Source: a virus
DNA: 54,559 nt
Direction: 5' to 3' (one strand)
IMG/VR virus record: IMGVR_UViG_3300045971_000096
Span: 1 to 54,559 of that record
The position numbers and the translations under genes were made by a program. A model generated the notes under the pieces. The model saw nothing but the letters and a program-made list of their open reading frames with translations. It was not told the origin of the DNA and searched no databases. Positions within the stretch are counted from its first letter, which is position 1, and every line of letters begins with the position of its first letter. Of the stretch, positions 14,078 to 23,073 are shown piece by piece.

Positions 14078-15678
14078 TATGCTGCAGGAGGTGTTTCTTC
14101 TGCTGGGGCATCAACTTCTGTGTTGATTTCTGCTGGTGCTTCAGCTTCTTCTGGAGGAGCTTCAACTGAAATGTCCTTACGATTTTCGTAAACAGCTGGG
14201 TCATATATCTGTTGAAGTTCATCAACCATCTGCTGGTCTTGAATATTACGTTCTTGCTTAAGCATTGCTTCATTCATCTGGATATCGTCTTCTGTCAATC
14301 CCAAGTAACGCTTCATAATGAATCGACGACTCAAATACTTGTTAGGTTCGATAGCGTTGAATGAATTAATAAGGTCAGTATCAAGAGCAGCTTGACGATA
14401 AAGATCGAAATTCTGTGGTTCAGCAAGCTTTAACACAAACATATCTGGGTCGATATTAATGCCTGTAACTTGAAGATAAACCTTAAATTGAGCATCTAAT
14501 ACTTCTTCAACGCAGGTCTGAAGACGTTGGACAAAGTTACCAAAGATACGTTCTTCCATGTAAGCAACACCAGTCTTACCGTCATTATAGGTAGCACCTG
14601 GAGCTGCAGCATCTGCACCCTTCATGTATGATGTAGGAACACGCAGAGCACGGAAGACTTTGTTCTGGAAGTAATCTAACTCAGGAATTTCCCATGTTGA
14701 ACCACCTGGAAGAGTTTCAACTCTAGAACCGCGACCAGCAGCTGTAGTTGGAAAGAAGTAATCTTCTTGAATAGATTCTGGGTTGTATGTTGAATCTGTA
14801 CCCTTTGTATCTTGTGTACTTGGCATACGCTTCTGACGAATGTCATTGCGAATCTGTTCAATGTATTGCTTGACACGCTGAGGAGGCATATTACCTACGT
14901 CAATGTAGAACACTCTACGCTCTGGTGCGCGTACAATACGATAGATAATAGCAGAGTCTTCCAGCATAGTAAGCTTCTGATAGTCTTTAAATGCTGGCTG
15001 AAGAATAGACAGACCAAATGGAGCCATATCACCAGTGTCATCTGACAATGTGAAGTGAATCATTGCTGAAGTTGGTGTGATTTCAACAGTTTCTTGCTTA
15101 CCCTGATTACCGTTTACTGTATTTCTAAAGCTAGATGGACGGACATGATATGCAACATTCTTTCCGTCTTGATCTATTTCAATACCAATAATGCGTGTTG
15201 GGTCTATATATTCCCAAGCTTTAGTGTCAGATGTTTTTCGGAAGAAGCAATCACCGTACTTGACAAGGTTTCGAGAAATATTAAACATTCTCTTATTAAG
15301 ATTATGGAACTTAGACCAATGGCGTAGTGCCGCTCTTAATGTAGTGACAGTAGTGTCTGGGACTTCTTGATTTTCTTCAGTTTGATAATCAACTATGAAC
15401 GGTAGATCTGTGCGTTTATCGGGATTAGAAATTTCTTCTGCTACAATATCGAGTGCTCGGGAAATATCTCCCATATCCATAGCATCATACTGTTTATATC
15501 GTTGTAAGCGAGCAGTTGCTCCCTTCATTAAATTTGTGAACCACGATACAGTAGAAAATGCTGCATACCCCGCAGTATTCAAATTCATACCATCATCCAT
15601 CACTACTGGTGGTTGATTATATGTAGTTTTTCTAGAAGGTGGAGTTACTATTCTCCAGTAGTTGGTCCATTGTGCCAT
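14077..15678 (-). CDS. gp20: Portal protein gp20
   Basis: This 533-aa protein is close in length to T4 gp20 (524 aa). Family features include DISRALDIVAEEIS near residue 72, NLVKYGDCFFRK near 140, the APERRVFYIDVGNMP block near 255, then GGSTWEIPELDYFQNKVFRA and ALRVPTSYMKG. The dodecameric portal starts head assembly, guides DNA packaging and joins the neck. The C-terminus is an unusual run of E, A and P (about the last 35 residues). It lies just downstream of the 1239-aa gene and upstream of gp21. Confidence 0.95.
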   Translation of the reverse strand: MAQWTNYWRIVTPPSRKTTYNQPPVVMDDGMNLNTAGYAAFSTVSWFTNLMKGATARLQRYKQYDAMDMGDISRALDIVAEEISNPDKRTDLPFIVDYQTEENQEVPDTTVTTLRAALRHWSKFHNLNKRMFNISRNLVKYGDCFFRKTSDTKAWEYIDPTRIIGIEIDQDGKNVAYHVRPSSFRNTVNGNQGKQETVEITPTSAMIHFTLSDDTGDMAPFGLSILQPAFKDYQKLTMLEDSAIIYRIVRAPERRVFYIDVGNMPPQRVKQYIEQIRNDIRQKRMPSTQDTKGTDSTYNPESIQEDYFFPTTAAGRGSRVETLPGGSTWEIPELDYFQNKVFRALRVPTSYMKGADAAAPGATYNDGKTGVAYMEERIFGNFVQRLQTCVEEVLDAQFKVYLQVTGINIDPDMFVLKLAEPQNFDLYRQAALDTDLINSFNAIEPNKYLSRRFIMKRYLGLTEDDIQMNEAMLKQERNIQDQQMVDELQQIYDPAVYENRKDISVEAPPEEAEAPAEINTEVDAPAEETPPAA

Positions 15679-15690
15679 AGTTTCTCTTAG

Positions 15691-18600
15691 TTAAGCCCTA
15701 AATCCTGTCTGTTTTTCGAAAATGGTTGGTATTTTCGCTGGACTGAATCTAGATTCAGGTGCTGTTGAACTCGTCTTATCATTTACCATTTGCTGTAATA
15801 ATTGTGCCGATAAGGCAGTATTATCAGCAATTGCTGTTAGCTGTTTTATAGATGCAGCATCAGCTACATTCATAATGTTTGTTGTAGCATTTACACTAGA
15901 AGAGTCTGCAACAACTGGCTTATTATTTACTTGCTGATTTTGTTGATCAGTACCTGCTAAAGTAGAAATAGGAGCGACTGGAGCTTTAATTACTGGTTGA
16001 GCAACGATAGGTTGAACTGCAGGAATCTCTGATACAGGAGGAATTGCAGGTACAGGAGGAATTGCAGGTACAGGAGGAATTAGCGTTGAAGATAAAGCCT
16101 TCATCTCTCTAGGCGATGGTAATACAACTGGAATTTCTGGTTCTACTTGTTCCTGCTGTACAGGCTTTGCTATTTGTACTTTATCTTCTTGAACCTTTTG
16201 AACAGGCTTTGCAACTTGTATCGCAACTGGTGCAGCCGGAATTGGCGGTGCTGCTTGAACTATAGGTGAAACATTTATTTCAGGTTTAACAATAAGTGGT
16301 AAGTCTGTTTTAACAGGCTCCTTTTCCCTAGTGTCAACCTTAGTTGGTGTAACATCAGAAGTCTTGACAACTGGCTGATCAAGCGCCTTAGTGATAGGCT
16401 TAGTAATATCTGAAGCATTCTGAAGTATTACAGCAGTGGCTGCACTTATGCCACTCGCAGGTCCAGCAGTCATTTTTGATGCTTGATCAGCAATGTCTTG
16501 TGGTATTAATGATGTTGCTAATTGCTTCTGCTCTTTAGGCACAGCTTTCACAGGAGGAGGTGTAACTGGTTCCTCTTTTTTCGGTGTAACTTTAACTACT
16601 GGAGGTGCAACTGGTTCTGGTGCAGGCTCAGCCTTTACAGTTTGTTTCGCTACAGGAGGTGGTGTAACTGGTTCCTCTTTTTTCGGTGTAACTTTAACTA
16701 CTGGAGGTGCAACTGGTTCTGGTTCTGGCTTCACAACCGGTTTTGCTACAGGAGGAGGTGTAACTGGTTCCTCTTTTTTTGGTGCAGGTTTTGCTACTGG
16801 TGTTTCATCTTTAGGATTTTCCTTCGATGGTCCAAACAGTTCGTCTTTGTGCTTATATAAACTTATGCCACCACCAAGTGCGGCGCCTAATGCACCTCCA
16901 ACAACTGTACCCATAGGTCCAAGAAATGAGCCAAGCATTGCTCCTGTTGATGCGCCTTCTAAAGCAGCACTACCTACCTGTAACCCAGCACCAACTTTTT
17001 CATGCCCAGATGCAGTAGCTGCATCACCTAGCATGCTAACACCCATACCAGCAATACCTGCAACGCCAGCCTTGCCAAGGCCTGTGCTCATTACACCCTT
17101 AGCTGCACCAGGTAATCCTCCGGCAGCCTTACCTTCAGTAATCGCTGTACCTAATTTGCCGAGTGCACTATCCTTACCGAAGCCGCCAAGGGCCTTAGTC
17201 GTAAAGCCAGCTTGAACAGCTAGTCCTAATAACCCTGTTGTCGCGCCATATAAACCTGTTAATAGAGCATTATTTGCAATAGATTCAACGGTGTTAGCAA
17301 CATTACCAGCTGTTGCAACTGCTTGTGAAGGCTTAGCTAATTCTTTAGCTTTATCAAACTGATCTTTACTAATAGCTTGATTAGTTTGCGTTGCTTTAAC
17401 TAATGGTTCATTCGCTTTAATAGCTGCTTCACCAGCACCTGTACCCTGAATAACTTCATATTTAGCTTCTAGCCCTGCCTGAGCGGCAAGATTACCACTA
17501 CCAACATACTGTGCTTGATCTTTTACTCTGCGTTTTGCTAGCTCTTCTCTATTAGCATTTAATGCAGTTGTTTCCTCACCCGTTGCAGCTACACCCTTCA
17601 TTGCTGTCTGCATAGATGTCATAGCCTCTTCGGCGCTGAATCCATTCGTGATCATCTGTTGATACAGCTGACCAGCTTCTGTTATACGTGAATCTAATTT
17701 TTCACGTTTGGCTGCTTCTTGCGCTTGAATAAGTACTTGTGCTTGTTCATTTGATATTCCGCGAAGTACTAATTCTTTTCTACGGGATACTAGATCATCT
17801 GCATACACTTTAGCACTTTGCTTATCTAATCCGAGGAGTGTCTGTGAAATACCTTCGGTATTATAAAGTTCTGAATTAAGCTTGAAGAATTGTTCAGCTG
17901 TTATACCTGTAACCTGTGCAACATCTTGCCACGCCTTCATTGACTTATCAATATATGCGTTAAGTTCATCGCCATTCTGAGAATCGATATGGGCAGTATC
18001 AAGTGCAGCAGTAACAGCAGGCCCAATTAATCCAGCCGATTGTTTAAGGTTGAACCCATATGCTTTAAAAGTATCACCAAACTGAGCACGCAAACCATCA
18101 AATTCTTTTTTGCCATAAAGAGCCATGACTCTTTTATTTTCTTGAAGAAACTTTACAGTTTCTTCAAATGACATTCCCATCTTAGCTGACAAAACTGACA
18201 CATCTGCGAATGATGCAGATATCTGTGCTATATTAAAATCGAATAGCTCTTTTGAAAATCTACTTAAACCTTCTTTAGCTTTAGAATATCCCGCAGCAAT
18301 AGTTGCATCTGCAGCTAAATGTTTTGCTAGAGCTACACCAACACCATCTGACAGCTTAGCTTGAATTTTTATTAATGTTCTGCCAGCTTCTGTTGCTACT
18401 TTGACAACTTGCTTATCAATTTCCTTAGCTGTACCATCTAGATTATTAGCAAATTCTGCAATAGCAGCCGATGCAACATCGGTTTTCATTGCAAAATCTT
18501 CAATCTGTTTGTCGGTAGCGTTTGCGTCTAATCCTCGTACAGTTAACCCTTGCGAAATTAATTGCTTAAGACCTATACGTAGAACCTTCTCTATCTCGTC

Positions 18601-19410
18601 GACAGCGCCGACTTGTCCTTTTATATTCTCTTTATCCTTATCACTGCCGCCAGTCTGTTTAGCTAGATCATGAATGTCTTTGATACCAAATTGCTCAAGG
18701 TTACCAAATGTATCAGAAATTGCAGTCTGCGCATCGCCCATTTTAAGACGAAGTTTCTTAAAATGCTCCGGCTTAAGATTATCCTGTATGCCTTTAGCTG
18801 TATCATCCCATAAATCGTTTTGTCTTAGCATACTTTCGCCAAGACCTTCAGCGGACTTACTTAATTTACTAATGAAGAAATCATATTCTTCTGTGCCTTC
18901 ATAAAACATGTCGCGGCTTGTCAACAGCGAAGCACTTAGTAATGACGCATTTAGTTGTGACTTAGCAAGTGTATTTGTAAATGCACCTGTAGTTTTAGAT
19001 AGTTTACTCATCGCCAAGGAATGAGCGGCAATACTATTCAGACTAGTCTTTGTAAATGATTCGGTTGCATCAGCGTAGCTGCTAACTAAACCCGAAGATT
19101 GTTTTAAAATCTCATTATATGCTTCTTGAATAGCAATGGATTCTTTAGTAGCAACTCCTAGACGACTGGTCTGTTTACCATAATTATCAGCAGCTTCTTT
19201 AAGAGCTGCTGCATAATTTTTTAAACCTTTAACTGTTACTTTTGTTGCTTCTTCAGTATCTTTTTGTCCACTATCTGATCTAGACGTTTGACGCGGTTCA
19301 GAATCTGACCGCGAAGACTGTCTAACAGTAGCCATCCGTCCGTTCAATAACATTTCTGTTAAGGCGGTCGTAAGTCTATCAATTTCCTGCGGGTTTAAGC
19401 GTGTTGCCAT
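15691..19410 (-). CDS. Large structural protein, candidate tape measure
   Basis: The long N-terminal part of this 1239-aa protein (1-720) is alpha-helical and rich in A, K and E. Residues about 730-860 are a hydrophobic Gly/Ala region (GVAGIAGMGVSMLG, later GTVVGGALGAALGGGISLY). Residues about 870-1137 are proline-rich repeats of the type KKEEPVTPPPV. The remaining 100 residues are polar. Long helical chains with Gly/Ala-rich membrane-active segments are typical of tail tape-measure proteins, and no other candidate for T4 gp29 lies among the hub genes here. Its position beside the portal gene is unusual for gp29, so it may instead be another virion protein. Confidence 0.5.
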   Translation of the reverse strand: MATRLNPQEIDRLTTALTEMLLNGRMATVRQSSRSDSEPRQTSRSDSGQKDTEEATKVTVKGLKNYAAALKEAADNYGKQTSRLGVATKESIAIQEAYNEILKQSSGLVSSYADATESFTKTSLNSIAAHSLAMSKLSKTTGAFTNTLAKSQLNASLLSASLLTSRDMFYEGTEEYDFFISKLSKSAEGLGESMLRQNDLWDDTAKGIQDNLKPEHFKKLRLKMGDAQTAISDTFGNLEQFGIKDIHDLAKQTGGSDKDKENIKGQVGAVDEIEKVLRIGLKQLISQGLTVRGLDANATDKQIEDFAMKTDVASAAIAEFANNLDGTAKEIDKQVVKVATEAGRTLIKIQAKLSDGVGVALAKHLAADATIAAGYSKAKEGLSRFSKELFDFNIAQISASFADVSVLSAKMGMSFEETVKFLQENKRVMALYGKKEFDGLRAQFGDTFKAYGFNLKQSAGLIGPAVTAALDTAHIDSQNGDELNAYIDKSMKAWQDVAQVTGITAEQFFKLNSELYNTEGISQTLLGLDKQSAKVYADDLVSRRKELVLRGISNEQAQVLIQAQEAAKREKLDSRITEAGQLYQQMITNGFSAEEAMTSMQTAMKGVAATGEETTALNANREELAKRRVKDQAQYVGSGNLAAQAGLEAKYEVIQGTGAGEAAIKANEPLVKATQTNQAISKDQFDKAKELAKPSQAVATAGNVANTVESIANNALLTGLYGATTGLLGLAVQAGFTTKALGGFGKDSALGKLGTAITEGKAAGGLPGAAKGVMSTGLGKAGVAGIAGMGVSMLGDAATASGHEKVGAGLQVGSAALEGASTGAMLGSFLGPMGTVVGGALGAALGGGISLYKHKDELFGPSKENPKDETPVAKPAPKKEEPVTPPPVAKPVVKPEPEPVAPPVVKVTPKKEEPVTPPPVAKQTVKAEPAPEPVAPPVVKVTPKKEEPVTPPPVKAVPKEQKQLATSLIPQDIADQASKMTAGPASGISAATAVILQNASDITKPITKALDQPVVKTSDVTPTKVDTREKEPVKTDLPLIVKPEINVSPIVQAAPPIPAAPVAIQVAKPVQKVQEDKVQIAKPVQQEQVEPEIPVVLPSPREMKALSSTLIPPVPAIPPVPAIPPVSEIPAVQPIVAQPVIKAPVAPISTLAGTDQQNQQVNNKPVVADSSSVNATTNIMNVADAASIKQLTAIADNTALSAQLLQQMVNDKTSSTAPESRFSPAKIPTIFEKQTGFRA
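16033..16080. repeat. 18-bp tandem repeat in the proline-rich region
   Basis: TACAGGAGGAATTGCAGG is repeated twice in full, plus 12 bases of a third copy. On the minus strand it encodes repeats of IPPVPA in the 1239-aa protein. Repeat units of this kind are prone to length change. Confidence 0.85.
16559..16784. repeat. Direct repeats encoding KKEEPVTPPPV units
   Basis: A 62-base unit beginning GGTGTAACTGGTTCCTCTTT occurs at 16559-16620 and 16661-16722, identical by eye, and its first 28 bases recur with one change at 16757-16784. It encodes the proline-rich linker of the 1239-aa protein. The near identity at DNA level suggests recent duplication. Confidence 0.85.
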
Positions 19411-19435
19411 GTGATTCTAAAAGATCCCAGATTGA

Positions 19436-19443
19436 TGTAAATA
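19436..19443 (+). promoter_or_regulatory. Weak late-promoter-like motif for gp26
   Basis: TGTAAATA, one mismatch to TATAAATA, lies 53 bases upstream of the gp26-like start in the divergent gap. Confidence 0.32.
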
Positions 19444-19454
19444 CAAGTATAGGT

Positions 19455-19462
19455 TATTTATT
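19455..19462 (-). promoter_or_regulatory. Late promoter for the 1239-aa gene and portal
   Basis: The minus strand reads AATAAATA, one mismatch to TATAAATA, 45 bases upstream of the 1239-aa start. It would also drive gp20. Confidence 0.5.
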
Positions 19463-19495
19463 ACATAATCAGATTATCAAAAATAGGAGTCCAGG

Positions 19496-20284
19496 ATGTC
19501 AGATACAACTAATCCGTTGCTAGCCAATCTAAAATTACCAGGTCGAATTTTCCAGCTGCCATCTAGAGGTATCTTCTATAAGAATGGAGAGCTTGCAGAT
19601 AACATCAAGGAAGGTGAATTGCATATTCACCCAATGTCCGCCTTAGACGAAATTAACATGAAGAACCCTGACCAATTGTTCAGTGGTGCAGCAGTTAATA
19701 CTGTCTTCAAGCAGTGTATATCAGGAGTTGAGAAACCGGCAGAGCTTCTTTCTAAAGACGTAGATGCAATTATGGTTTTCCTTCGCACAGTTACATACGG
19801 TGCTGGATATGAATTCTCCGCTAAGCATGGATGTGAAGGAGCGAAGGATCATTCCTATGTTGCTGACATTGATCAGATGATTGACAAAATGAAGATGATT
19901 GACCCAACTACTGTTGATGCGATGTATACAGTATCGCTGCCAAATGGACAGGTTGTTAAGCTTCGACCTAACCGTTATCAGCAGGTTCTAGATTTGATTC
20001 GTGCAAATGAAAATAAGAAAGAAATTTCCGCTGAAGATCAACAGAAGAATTTAGTGCAAATGCTGATGGGTGTTATTCAGTCAGTAGATGGTCTTACAGA
20101 TATTCCGCAGATCACTGAATGGGTAACACGTATTCCATCTCCATACGTTAATCGTATTGCAGAGAAGATTGAAAATCTTAATGAATGGGGACCAAGCCTT
20201 CGCTGGACTTGTAACTGTAAAGATTGTGGTAAGGACTATGAGGTTGAAATTCCAATCAACCCAGTGTCTTTTTTCACCGAATGA
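19496..20284 (+). CDS. gp26: Baseplate hub protein gp26-like
   Basis: This 262-aa protein opens with an LPSRGIFY motif and an HPMSALDE segment near 46, as in gp26-type hub proteins of T4-like cyanophages. Near its end, WTCNCKDCGKDYEVEI and then NPVSFF form the typical finish, with cysteines at 239, 241 and 244 that could bind metal. In T4, gp26 is needed for hub assembly. It has an AGGAG site 6 bases from the ATG and an ATGA overlap with the next gene, so the two are translated together. They are alone on the plus strand between two minus-strand blocks. Confidence 0.7.
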   Translation: MSDTTNPLLANLKLPGRIFQLPSRGIFYKNGELADNIKEGELHIHPMSALDEINMKNPDQLFSGAAVNTVFKQCISGVEKPAELLSKDVDAIMVFLRTVTYGAGYEFSAKHGCEGAKDHSYVADIDQMIDKMKMIDPTTVDAMYTVSLPNGQVVKLRPNRYQQVLDLIRANENKKEISAEDQQKNLVQMLMGVIQSVDGLTDIPQITEWVTRIPSPYVNRIAEKIENLNEWGPSLRWTCNCKDCGKDYEVEIPINPVSFFTE

Positions 20285-20505
20285 TCAAAGCAGGGGACAT
20301 GGGAGCAGTTCAAAAGCTCATCACTAGATTAGGTAATGAGATTAAAGGGTTAGTAAAATCAGCCCTTGAAATTTCTTACTACTCTAGAGGTGCATGGAGT
20401 TATGATACTGTGCTTCACATGTCTCAAGGTGAACGTGAATTGGCTGTAGAATTTATTAATGAACGATTGAAAATTGCAGCCAAGTCAATGTACCCCGTTT
20501 ATTGA
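20281..20505 (+). CDS. Small baseplate hub assembly protein, gp51-like by position
   Basis: This 74-aa helical protein contains ALEISYYSRGAWSYDTVLHM and then SQGERELAVEFINERL. The pattern of aromatic-RG-x-SY followed by GER is found in small proteins encoded next to gp26 in T4-like phages of aquatic bacteria. T4 gp51 is a catalyst of hub assembly and not part of the virion. The start overlaps the gp26 stop (ATGA). A tail-assembly chaperone role is plausible; sequence support for gp51 itself is thin. Confidence 0.5.
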   Translation: MIKAGDMGAVQKLITRLGNEIKGLVKSALEISYYSRGAWSYDTVLHMSQGERELAVEFINERLKIAAKSMYPVY

Positions 20506-20543
20506 TCAAGCCTACGAATTCATATACTTGTAGAGGCAAAAGA

Positions 20544-20567
20544 AAAGGGCTCCAATTGGAGCCCTTT
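20544..20567. terminator. Bidirectional terminator between convergent operons
   Basis: A 24-base perfect palindrome, AAAGGGCTCC-AATT-GGAGCCCTTT, lies between the plus-strand gp26 pair and the minus-strand histidine phosphatase. A-rich and T-rich flanks let it work in both directions. Confidence 0.88.
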
Positions 20568-20572
20568 GTTCG

Positions 20573-21079
20573 TCATACTAATACTAATCGATTGTTGCGC
20601 AGTAGATGTTCTTCATAGAACTTATCACGATCGTAAATTCTGTATTCGGTGTTCTCGACTTGCGGCTTAAGTGGATCACAATGCCACATCAACTCACCAT
20701 GACAGAACAGAATCAAGCTTGTATCTTGGTAATCGTCTAGAACAGCTTTCACTCTCAATCGAACTGATTCATTCGATTCAAATGCATCACCCTTCCTAAA
20801 GACTTGCTGACATTCATTCAACCGATGGTCTCTATGGATTTCTTGCCCTGTATGGTGGCAAGCAATATCAGCAGTAAGCATTGCTCTAATAAGTCTGGAT
20901 GAAATGATTTTTGTTGTCCCAGTAATATCCAATAAGCTGTTTATTTTCTTAGACAATTCCATAGCTTGTTGCACACCTTTCTCTGAAAGAATGATTGCTG
21001 GATCTGGCCAATAGTAATAATTGGGGTTTACGTTCGCTAGGCTCTCGCCGTGTCTAATTAGAATAACTTTATAACTCAT
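20573..21079 (-). CDS. Histidine phosphatase (phosphoglycerate-mutase-like)
   Basis: This protein (168 aa from the chosen ATG) has the RHGES catalytic motif with the phosphorylated histidine at H10, SSRLIRA with R62, and a second histidine in LFCHGEL (H127). That is the histidine-phosphatase superfamily layout. Substrate is unknown; phage members may act on nucleotides or sugar phosphates. The ATG at 21079 overlaps the preceding stop as ATGA; an ATG three codons earlier is possible. It is the last gene of the minus-strand DNA-metabolism operon and ends at a shared terminator. Confidence 0.8.
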   Translation of the reverse strand: MSYKVILIRHGESLANVNPNYYYWPDPAIILSEKGVQQAMELSKKINSLLDITGTTKIISSRLIRAMLTADIACHHTGQEIHRDHRLNECQQVFRKGDAFESNESVRLRVKAVLDDYQDTSLILFCHGELMWHCDPLKPQVENTEYRIYDRDKFYEEHLLRNNRLVLV

Positions 21080-22353
21080 GCTGTACATGCATCCGGTGTA
21101 TCGACACTGACACGTATCGATGTTTGTTTTTCAATGAGCTCAATGAGCTCGTTCTCATCCATACTATTCATTACCCCGTCAAGTCCATCATGGAGATGGA
21201 GCCCGGTTCTACCAGTAGCATTCCAAATAGCATAGCGTGATGTTCGCTCCCAATCAAAATACATCTTGAAGATTTTCTTTTGGTTCTCACGTGTAGGTTT
21301 AATCTTCAACACATGCAAACATAAATCTTTCTTGACGCTCTTAAATTGTTTTGCAATAGAGGATAGTTTGTTCCCTATTACAATTAGATCCGAAGGTAGC
21401 AAGTCAGGGTTCATCTCGTGAACAATCCGTACTGCTTCAGATCTGCCAGACCCATTCGTCATGAGCGCTGGTGTTGCATTAGATCCGTTTGCTAAGGACA
21501 TAATCAGTCTCTTAACGAGAGAGATGTTGTCTTCAGTGGGTTCTAATTTTAGGTCTCTACAAAGTTCAATGCGATAGTTTGTTTTATCCGTATCCAAACG
21601 AACTAAGTCTGGATACTTCATCGCCATCTTTGCTTGATTACCTTTATACTTTGGTGCAATCGTTTTGATAATGAATTGACAGTAAGCATTCTCAATGTCA
21701 ATCACTCTGCCAAACAGCATCGTACGTAGCCAGCCAGGCCACATCTCAATTGCTTTGATAGGCCAAACAGACTTATCACGTGCAAGTAAAGTTCCAGCAC
21801 GTTCATAGTAGAACTTATGGGTGTCCTGCTTTAGAAGCCATCTAACTGCTGGGATAAGGTCTTCACGTTCTTCGTCTTCAAGTTTACGAATAACAGAGAC
21901 TGCAATACCTGGTTGGATCTTAACTGTGGATACCGTTAGATCCTTTTTAAGTGGAGGCAAGCCTGGAGCAAACTGCACTTCATCAATGATGTTGATGATT
22001 GCAGCCATCATCTTACCACTCAATCTCTTGGGACTGATTTGGGTTGCTTGCTTGTTGCCATTACCAAAATTATAACCGATCTGGTTTATCGTGAAGAATT
22101 TCTCAAGGATAACTTTCGCGTCCTTAACTTGTTTAGTCAAGGAGGTAATTAGCACTTCTTCGCCGATAAAACCAGGGGCGGTAGAATTCCGTTTAGTTAA
22201 CCGATACCAAGCTACTGCCATTGACAAGATTAGACCCTGTCGTTGCTTTCGTTTTCTCCACCACATACCATCAAGATTAAAGAAATTGCCGACGAACAAA
22301 GGATTATCACGATTCAAATCCTGTTCTACTTCTACTGGGTGGAATACTAACAT
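21076..22353 (-). CDS. Unknown protein with polymerase-palm-like motifs
   Basis: No family is firmly recognised for this 425-aa protein. Three segments resemble the palm motifs of single-subunit (family A/T7-type) polymerases in order. VIDIENAYCQF near D219 is like motif A; LVKRLIMSLANGS (K281 to G290) is like the K-to-G part of motif B; GLHLHDGLDGV (H388-D389) is like motif C. The A-to-C distance, 170 residues, is near that of E. coli Pol I. The motif B arginine is not evident. The ATG at 22353 overlaps the previous stop as TAATG with AGGA upstream. If it is not a polymerase, the motifs are chance. Confidence 0.55.
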   Translation of the reverse strand: MLVFHPVEVEQDLNRDNPLFVGNFFNLDGMWWRKRKQRQGLILSMAVAWYRLTKRNSTAPGFIGEEVLITSLTKQVKDAKVILEKFFTINQIGYNFGNGNKQATQISPKRLSGKMMAAIINIIDEVQFAPGLPPLKKDLTVSTVKIQPGIAVSVIRKLEDEEREDLIPAVRWLLKQDTHKFYYERAGTLLARDKSVWPIKAIEMWPGWLRTMLFGRVIDIENAYCQFIIKTIAPKYKGNQAKMAMKYPDLVRLDTDKTNYRIELCRDLKLEPTEDNISLVKRLIMSLANGSNATPALMTNGSGRSEAVRIVHEMNPDLLPSDLIVIGNKLSSIAKQFKSVKKDLCLHVLKIKPTRENQKKIFKMYFDWERTSRYAIWNATGRTGLHLHDGLDGVMNSMDENELIELIEKQTSIRVSVDTPDACTA

Positions 22354-22844
22354 TAGAATCCTGTGCAATATTTCTTAACAGCTTTAACTAGCTTTGGATA
22401 ACTATCGACTAATTGTATACCATAACGCTTGCAAACGATATCTACATTACCCTTACGGAAATAACCATCTGGGCAGCAGACAATGACCGCCTTATCTGCT
22501 TGGTATTGCTGCTGTTCAGCTTGCATGCCTAGTTCCATTAAGGTGATAGGTGATGTTGTATTAGGATCAAAATAGAAAACAACTAAGTCTGCTCTATCAA
22601 GAGCATCTAACTCCCAGATAACTTGCGCTCTGAAATTATCATTGGCGATTGTTTGTTCCCAAGTTGGGTCCCAGTCATCTCGTCTAGGATTAAATGCTAC
22701 TACATCTAATTGTTGAAGATCATAAATGAGCTTCTTCTGCCAATCTTCAGCAGTTCCCATCTCAATAGAACCAGCTAAAAATAACGCCAAGACAAATGAA
22801 TTAATAGATTCAACTGCTGCAGGTGGTTGAAGAACTTTAATCAT
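22353..22844 (-). CDS. Nucleoside 2-deoxyribosyltransferase-like protein
   Basis: This 163-aa protein has FLAGSIE (22-28), NPRRDDW (52-58), a QVIWELDALDRADLVVFYF helix-strand, and SPITLMELG with E104 as the candidate nucleophile. This is the layout of the nucleoside 2-deoxyribosyltransferase fold. Such enzymes cleave or exchange the base of deoxynucleosides or deoxynucleotides, and could salvage or alter bases during phage replication. Starts and stops overlap both neighbours (ATGA and TAATG). Confidence 0.8.
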   Translation of the reverse strand: MIKVLQPPAAVESINSFVLALFLAGSIEMGTAEDWQKKLIYDLQQLDVVAFNPRRDDWDPTWEQTIANDNFRAQVIWELDALDRADLVVFYFDPNTTSPITLMELGMQAEQQQYQADKAVIVCCPDGYFRKGNVDIVCKRYGIQLVDSYPKLVKAVKKYCTGF

Positions 22845-23062
22845 AGCATTGCCCGCTTCTTCATTGCTTTATAAACAGCTTGCCCACATTCTGGTTTAAG
22901 GACACTCTGCTTTACTGAAGTCATTGTGCCCATCACCACATCATCCATAGTAGGGCGATCGTGTGAGATGCTTCCTCCTACCTTCCACTCCTTATCTACT
23001 ACACCCTTGTCTTGCATAACTCGGGTGAGCTGTCTGAGTTTCTTCGCCTTTTTGCTGTTCAT
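22841..23062 (-). CDS. Small unknown protein
   Basis: This 73-aa basic protein begins MNSKKAKKLRQLTRVMQDKG; no family is recognised. An AGGA site precedes this ATG. A GTG at 23092, overlapping the upstream gene, would add 10 residues. The stop overlaps the deoxyribosyltransferase start (ATGA), so it sits within the same operon. Confidence 0.55.
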   Translation of the reverse strand: MNSKKAKKLRQLTRVMQDKGVVDKEWKVGGSISHDRPTMDDVVMGTMTSVKQSVLKPECGQAVYKAMKKRAML

Positions 23063-23073
23063 ATATATTTTTC

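Noticed and set aside
16559-16784. Spaced direct repeats that could suggest a CRISPR array
   Set aside because: The repeats are in frame, translate to a periodic proline-rich linker, and the between-repeat parts are also coding repeats rather than unique spacers.
16493-17215. A 240-codon plus-strand frame rich in Gly, Thr and Ser
   Set aside because: It is exactly antisense to the proline-rich and Gly/Ala-rich part of the 1239-aa gene; its composition is the mirror of those codons and it has no ribosome site.
20260-20300. Programmed frameshift joining gp26 and the 74-aa gene, as in tail chaperones
   Set aside because: The junction is a plain ATGA stop-start overlap and I see no slippery heptamer before the stop.
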